Part shown: piece by piece, positions 5,594-9,138 of the stretch
Numbering within the stretch: position 1 is the stretch's first letter
Layout: every line of letters begins with the position of its first letter
From: Thermoanaerobaculia bacterium
GTDB lineage: Bacteria > Acidobacteriota > Thermoanaerobaculia > Gp7-AA8
Direction: 5' to 3'
DNA: 9,138 bases
Assembly (NCBI GenBank): GCA_017883215.1
Contig: JADGOA010000135.1
Coordinates: 1 to 9,138 of the forward strand
Program-made: the position numbers and the translations under genes
Notes under the pieces: generated by a model
What the model saw: the letters and a program-made list of their open reading frames with translations, nothing else
Told to the model about the DNA's origin: nothing
Database searches by the model: none

Positions 5594-6658
5594 TCACCGC
5601 ACTGCGGCTTCGTCGAGCGACAGCGTTCCGGAATCGCCGTCGAGCGTTGCCATGACGCCGATCGGCATGGCCAGCTTCTGCTCGATGTGACCGAACGATA
5701 AGCCGGAGATCGCCGGCACGCCGATCGAGGCGAAGCGGTCGCGCAGAATGTCCTCCAGGCTGAAGGTCGGCCCCTTGTATCCGCAGTCGCTGCAGCGGCC
5801 GAAAACCACGCCGGCGATGCCGTCGAACTTGCCGCCGGCCGCGAGCTGGGTGAGCATCCGGTCAATCCGATAGGGCTCCTCGTGGACGTCTTCCAGGAAG
5901 ACGATGGCACCCGCTGTTTCGACCTCGAACGGCGTTCCCATCAGCGTTGAGATCATCGTCAGGTTCCCGCCGACCAGCCGGCCGGACGCTTTCCCTCCGG
6001 CGATCCTGACGATGCGGTTCGCGCGGTCGACGAGCTCGTTCTCTTTCTTCGGTGGCGGCTGCAGCAGCCCTGCGGGCTCCGCCGTCATCACGACGCGCCG
6101 GAAGTTGTCGAGCGTGTAGGGCACGAAGTTCGAGCCTCCCATCGGGCCGTGGAATGTCACCAGGCCGGTGCGGAGATGGATCGCGTTCAGCAGCGCAGTG
6201 ATGTCGCTATAGCCGATCACGACTTTCGGTTTGCGCGCGATGAGGTCGTAGTCGAGGAAGGGGAGGACTCGCGGGGAGCCCCAGCCGCCGGTGTAGCAGA
6301 CCACCCCGGCGATGCGGTCGTCGGCGAACATGCGGTTGATGTCTTCGGCGCGGTCGCGATCCCGGCCGGCGAAATAGCCCCATTGGTCGTAGACGTGCTT
6401 TCCCAGCTCGACATGAAATCCGATCGTCTCCAGCTGCTCTTTCGCCAGCGAGATCTCGTCCCTTTCGAACGCCGCCGCCGCGGGCAGCACGAGCCCGACC
6501 GTGTCGCCGGCGGCAAGACGCTTCGGCTTGACGACGGTTCGTGAGACGCGCGCGGCCGCTTTCGGAGCGGCGTCGGCTGAAATCGACGCTGCCGCTACTC
6601 CGGCAGCCGTGACGGAACAGAGTCGGGCGAAATCGCGGCGGTTGATCATGGATGACAT
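5594..6658 (-). CDS. TAT-exported S66 LD-carboxypeptidase (LdcA-like)
   Basis: A serine peptidase of family S66. LdcA members remove the terminal D-Ala from the L,D-bond of murein tetrapeptides during peptidoglycan recycling. The protein has 354 aa. NRRDFARL near the N-terminus followed by an Ala-rich hydrophobic stretch is a twin-arginine signal, with likely cleavage after ADA near residue 30, so this copy would act in the periplasm, whereas E. coli LdcA is cytoplasmic. The catalytic triad is visible: Ser151 in GYSDIT, Glu256 in FLEDVHEEPYRIDR, and His324 in LSFGH. GRLVGGNLTMISTLMGTP is the usual S66 core. The first ATG used here is at 6658; a second ATG at 6649 would give MINRRDF and is equally possible. 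Neither has an SD. The longer start at 6706 falls inside a heptamer repeat and is rejected. MccF-type immunity peptidases share the fold, but the motif text is closer to LdcA. Confidence 0.87.
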   Translation of the reverse strand: MSSMINRRDFARLCSVTAAGVAAASISADAAPKAAARVSRTVVKPKRLAAGDTVGLVLPAAAAFERDEISLAKEQLETIGFHVELGKHVYDQWGYFAGRDRDRAEDINRMFADDRIAGVVCYTGGWGSPRVLPFLDYDLIARKPKVVIGYSDITALLNAIHLRTGLVTFHGPMGGSNFVPYTLDNFRRVVMTAEPAGLLQPPPKKENELVDRANRIVRIAGGKASGRLVGGNLTMISTLMGTPFEVETAGAIVFLEDVHEEPYRIDRMLTQLAAGGKFDGIAGVVFGRCSDCGYKGPTFSLEDILRDRFASIGVPAISGLSFGHIEQKLAMPIGVMATLDGDSGTLSLDEAAVR

Positions 6659-6662
6659 TGTG

Positions 6663-6704
6663 GCAGACCGCGGGCGGCAGACCGCAGACCGCGGACCGCA
6701 GACC
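6663..6704. repeat. Heptamer tandem array (GCAGACC family) in a divergent promoter gap
   Basis: Six exact 7-nt steps are seen: GCAGACC, GCGGGCG, GCAGACC, GCAGACC, GCGGACC, GCAGACC. The array fills most of the 67-nt gap between the divergent starts at 6658 and 6726. It occupies the place where the -35 elements of both genes should be. Confidence 0.8.
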
Positions 6705-6710
6705 ACCGAC

Positions 6711-6716
6711 TACAAT
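6711..6716 (+). promoter_or_regulatory. Possible -10 box of a leaderless epimerase mRNA
   Basis: TACAAT (five of six to TATAAT) ends 9 nt before the ATG at 6726. A transcript starting 6-8 nt after it would have almost no leader, which agrees with the lack of an SD site. The -35 position falls in the heptamer array and has no consensus. Confidence 0.4.
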
Positions 6717-6725
6717 CGCGCTCAA

Positions 6726-7667
6726 ATGTCCACCCGCACGATCCGCGTCATCGACTCGCACACCGCCGGCGAGCCGACGCGTGTCATCGTCGACGGCGGA
6801 CCGGACCTCGGCGGCGGCTCGATGGCCGAATGCCGCGAGCGCTTCCGCCGCGACTTCGACCGCTTTCGCTCCGCAGTCGTGAACGAGCCTCGCGGCTCCG
6901 ACCCCGTCGTCGGCGCGCTCCTCTGCACGCCCTCAGATCCGACCTGCGCCGCCGGCGTGATCTTCTTCAACAACGTCGGCTATCTCGGCATGTGCGGCCA
7001 CGGCACCATCGGCCTGATGGCCACTCTTCACTACCTCGGCCGCATCGCCCCCGGAAGGCATCGCATCGAGACGCCGGTGGGCATCATCTCCGCGGATCTC
7101 GCCGCTTCCGGCGAGGTCTCGGTCGGCAACGTTCCGAGTTTCCGCCATCGCAAAGGCGTCTCCGTCCAGGTCGAGGGCTACGGCACGTTCGTCGGCGACG
7201 TAGCCTGGGGCGGCAACTGGTTCTTCCTCGTCAACGATCACAACGAGAAGCTCGACCTGAGCGAGGTCGAGCGCCTCACCACCGTCACCTGGGCGATTCG
7301 CAACGCGCTCGAGAAGAACGGGATCACGGGAGCGAACGGCGAGGAGATCGATCACATCGAGCTTTTCGCAGCGCCGCATCGCGATGACGCCGACAGCCGC
7401 AATTTCGTGCTCTGTCCCGGCAAGGCATACGACCGCTCACCGTGCGGCACCGGCACGAGCGCGAAGCTGGCCTGCCTCTTCGAGGACGGAAAACTCGCCG
7501 AGGGGGCCGTGTGGCGGCAGGAGAGCATCGTCGGGAGTCTGTTCGAAGGGTGGGTCGAGGTGGTCGATGGCGCGATCCGGCCGACGATCCGCGGCTCCGC
7601 ATTCGTGAACGCCGAGGCGAACCTCATCCTCGACGATCGGGACCCGTTCTGCTGGGGAATCGGGTAG
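6726..7667 (+). CDS. 4-hydroxyproline 2-epimerase / proline racemase family
   Basis: A cofactor-free epimerase of the proline racemase superfamily, 313 aa, cytoplasmic. It inverts C2 of trans-4-hydroxy-L-proline to give cis-4-hydroxy-D-proline, the first step of bacterial hydroxyproline catabolism. Both catalytic thiols are present: Cys90 in MCGHGTIG and Cys240 in DRSPCGTGTSA. Having both cysteines argues against trans-3-hydroxyproline dehydratase, which carries Thr at the second site. The N-terminal DSHTAGEPTRV is also typical. The ATG at 6726 starts exactly at the conserved N-terminus; a longer frame upstream runs through the S66 gene and is not used. An oxidoreductase gene follows after 84 nt in the same direction with no terminator between, which supports the hydroxyproline role over plain proline racemase. 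Substrate choice cannot be settled by motif alone. Confidence 0.88.
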   Translation: MSTRTIRVIDSHTAGEPTRVIVDGGPDLGGGSMAECRERFRRDFDRFRSAVVNEPRGSDPVVGALLCTPSDPTCAAGVIFFNNVGYLGMCGHGTIGLMATLHYLGRIAPGRHRIETPVGIISADLAASGEVSVGNVPSFRHRKGVSVQVEGYGTFVGDVAWGGNWFFLVNDHNEKLDLSEVERLTTVTWAIRNALEKNGITGANGEEIDHIELFAAPHRDDADSRNFVLCPGKAYDRSPCGTGTSAKLACLFEDGKLAEGAVWRQESIVGSLFEGWVEVVDGAIRPTIRGSAFVNAEANLILDDRDPFCWGIG

Positions 7668-7726
7668 GACTGCACCGATCGGCGCGACGTGTACGACGAA
7701 CCTACGGTGAACCGGCGCGCAGGCGA

Positions 7727-7750
7727 GCCGGATTGATCAATAATCCCGGC
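7727..7750. promoter_or_regulatory. Dyad upstream of the oxidoreductase, possible operator
   Basis: A perfect 10-nt palindrome, ATTGATCAAT (7732-7741), lies between GCCGG (7727-7731) and its complement CCGGC (7746-7750). It is one turn of DNA long, AT-rich in GC-rich surroundings, and ends just before the ATG at 7752. No second copy was seen before the epimerase gene. It may be a regulator site or part of a weak promoter (AATAAT at 7739-7744). Confidence 0.3.
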
Positions 7751-7751
7751 G

Positions 7752-9002
7752 ATGCCGAAGCACATCCTCATCGTCGGGGGCGGGATCGTCGGGCTCTGCA
7801 CGGCGTACTACGCGAATCAGCGCGGACATCGCGTCACCGTCGTCGAGCGCGGTCCGGCTACGCACGACGGCTGCTCGTTCGGGAACGCGGGGCTGGTCGT
7901 GCCGAGCCACTTCATCCCTCTCGCCGCGCCAGGGGCGATCCGGACGGCGCTGAAGTGGATGGCCAGTCCGGAGAGCCCGTTCTATGTCAAGCCGCGGCTC
8001 GACATGGAGTTGTTTTCGTGGGGATGGAAATTCAATCGGGCAGCGACGGCGACGCATGTGGCGCGCTCCGCGCCGCTGCTCCGCGACCTCCACATGGCCA
8101 GCCTCGACGCCTTCGAGGAGCTCGCTCGCGAGCGCGACGACTTCGGTCTCGTCGAAAATGGGATGCTGATTCTCTGCAGCACGGAACACGCTCTGGCGGA
8201 GGAGACGCGGACCGCCGCGATGGCGAGAGAGCTGGGAATGCCTGCGGAAGTGCTCGACGCCGGGAGCATTGGCGATCTGGAACCCGGTCTGCGCATGACG
8301 ATCGCCGGCGGTACGTTCTATCCGAAGGACGCCTTTGTGGAGCCGGCACGCCTGATGGCCAGCATGACCCGACGGCTGGCCGAGCGCGGCGTCGATTTCA
8401 TGTGGGAGACGAAGGTCACCGGGTGGCGCGCTGGTCGCGACCGCATCGAAGCCGTCCGGACATCGCGCGGCGAGCTCGCCGGCGACGAGTACGTGGTCAG
8501 CGGAGGCTCGTGGTCGCCTGCGGTCGTCCGAGACCTCGGGCTGTCGCTGCCGATTCAGGGCGGAAAGGGATACAGCCTCACGATTCCGCGGCCGCGGCAC
8601 AACGCACGGCATGGAATCATCCTCGCCGAAGCGCGAGTGGCCGTCACGCCGATGGGAGAGTCGATCCGCTTCGGCGGGACGATGGAGATCGCGGGACTCG
8701 ACGAACGCATCAACCCCGCGCGCGTGCGCGGCATCGTGAAAGCGGTTCCGAAGTACTTCCCTGATTTTTCTGCCGAGGACTTTCGCGACGTGCCGCCGTG
8801 GTGCGGCCTGCGGCCATGCTCGCCCGACGGCCTGCCGTACGCCGGCCGCTTCCGCCGTTACGAGAACCTCTCCGCCGCCACCGGCCACGCCATGATGGGC
8901 ATGAGCCTCGCGCCGGTGACAGGGAAGCTTCTCGCAGACGTGCTCTCGGACACGCCGTCGAGGTTCGATCTGACGATGCTCTCGCCGGACAGATACGCGT
9001 GA
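7752..9002 (+). CDS. DadA-like FAD amino-acid oxidoreductase, probable D-hydroxyproline dehydrogenase
   Basis: A 416-aa FAD enzyme of the DAO superfamily (glycine oxidase / DadA type). In hydroxyproline pathways such enzymes oxidise cis-4-hydroxy-D-proline to pyrroline-4-hydroxy-2-carboxylate. Residues 5-32 form the Rossmann FAD site with Gly9, Gly11 and Gly14 and Glu32 for the ribose. CSFGNAGLVVPSH follows, typical of DadA and its relatives. Near the C-terminus, WCGLRPCSPDGLPYAG holds the Arg expected to bind the substrate carboxylate. GHAMMGMSLAPVTGKLLADVL is the final FAD-contact motif. It is predicted to be cytoplasmic or peripheral, with no membrane segment. The ATG at 7752 is at the family N-terminus; no SD is seen. 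The place after the epimerase favours D-hydroxyproline; D-Ala or another D-amino acid is the alternative. The later pathway genes (deaminase and semialdehyde dehydrogenase) are not in the window. Confidence 0.85.
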   Translation: MPKHILIVGGGIVGLCTAYYANQRGHRVTVVERGPATHDGCSFGNAGLVVPSHFIPLAAPGAIRTALKWMASPESPFYVKPRLDMELFSWGWKFNRAATATHVARSAPLLRDLHMASLDAFEELARERDDFGLVENGMLILCSTEHALAEETRTAAMARELGMPAEVLDAGSIGDLEPGLRMTIAGGTFYPKDAFVEPARLMASMTRRLAERGVDFMWETKVTGWRAGRDRIEAVRTSRGELAGDEYVVSGGSWSPAVVRDLGLSLPIQGGKGYSLTIPRPRHNARHGIILAEARVAVTPMGESIRFGGTMEIAGLDERINPARVRGIVKAVPKYFPDFSAEDFRDVPPWCGLRPCSPDGLPYAGRFRRYENLSAATGHAMMGMSLAPVTGKLLADVLSDTPSRFDLTMLSPDRYA

Positions 9003-9036
9003 GAACCGTCGACGACCGTCATCCCGAGAGGATGTA

Positions 9037-9137
9037 CAGAAATCGAATTCACCACAGAGACACAGAGGACACAGAGAAAGAAAGGCAGAGGAACAGTCTC
9101 TGTGCTCTCTGTGCCTCTGTGGTGAATTCGATTTCTG
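9037..9137. repeat. Long inverted repeat built of CACAGAG units
   Basis: Arms of 40 nt (9037-9076 and 9098-9137) match at 37 of 40 positions around a 21-nt loop. The outer 23 bp of each arm are perfect and contain CGAATTCACC. The inner part consists of three 8-9 nt steps, each holding CACAGAG. The pairing ends exactly at 9137, so both borders are visible. It starts 34 nt after the oxidoreductase stop. The strong stem could act as a 3' end structure, but there is no T-run typical of an intrinsic terminator. Confidence 0.88.
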
Positions 9138-9138
9138 C

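Noticed and set aside
6659..6706. Longer start for the S66 peptidase at 6706
   Set aside because: The added residues come from the GCAGACC array, and they would push the twin-arginine motif away from the N-terminus.
6501..6725. Upstream extension of the epimerase frame
   Set aside because: It would overlap the S66 gene and translate the heptamer array; the family N-terminus begins at the ATG at 6726.
7442..8764. A 440-codon plus-strand frame across the epimerase and oxidoreductase
   Set aside because: It is out of frame with two well-recognised enzymes and its translation is Arg-rich and without motifs.
7737..8888. A 383-codon minus-strand frame
   Set aside because: It is antisense to the oxidoreductase, whose FAD motifs are intact in the other strand.

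Overview
The window is a GC-rich bacterial chromosome segment with eight protein genes (one cut by the left edge) and five families of short-period repeats at the gene boundaries. I see no rRNA, tRNA, CRISPR array, transposase or phage gene. The likely source is an Acidobacteriota-like bacterium. That is an inference from the GC-rich coding style, TAT-exported and PilZ/type IV pilus genes, several dispersed palindromic repeat families and few Shine-Dalgarno (SD) sites; the phylum is not proven by anything here.

Layout: the 3' end of a PLP-dependent threonine aldolase (1-912, +) is followed by a noncoding stretch with a heptamer array and four nested hairpins (901-1093). Next is a tight two-gene unit: a 154-aa protein with an internal duplication (1221-1685, +) and a PilT-type pilus-retraction ATPase with an extra N-terminal region (1689-3158, +). 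Running against it are a PilZ-domain protein (3248-3904, -) and a small secreted six-cysteine protein (4117-4509, -) with a strong intrinsic terminator. A large inverted octamer repeat (4621-4756) separates these from a second PilZ-domain protein (4796-5530, +), a full-length paralogue of the first. It has its own terminator and converges on a TAT-exported S66 LD-carboxypeptidase (5594-6658, -). A GCAGACC heptamer array (6663-6704) lies in the next divergent gap. It precedes a 4-hydroxyproline 2-epimerase / proline racemase family gene (6726-7667, +) and a DadA-like FAD amino-acid oxidoreductase (7752-9002, +). The window ends in a perfect-ended inverted repeat built of CACAGAG units (9037-9137).

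Two functional themes appear. The first is twitching motility and c-di-GMP: PilT with its translationally linked partner, and two PilZ paralogues that share an uncharacterised C-terminal region. The second is amino-acid catabolism: the epimerase and oxidase fit the first two steps of L-hydroxyproline degradation, L-4-Hyp to D-4-Hyp to pyrroline-4-hydroxy-2-carboxylate. The threonine aldolase and the peptidoglycan carboxypeptidase have no visible operon link to either theme. No complete new defence or mobile system is visible. The most unusual points are the domain duplications in both genes of the pilT pair, the PilZ paralogue family, and the number of distinct 7-8 nt periodic repeat families.
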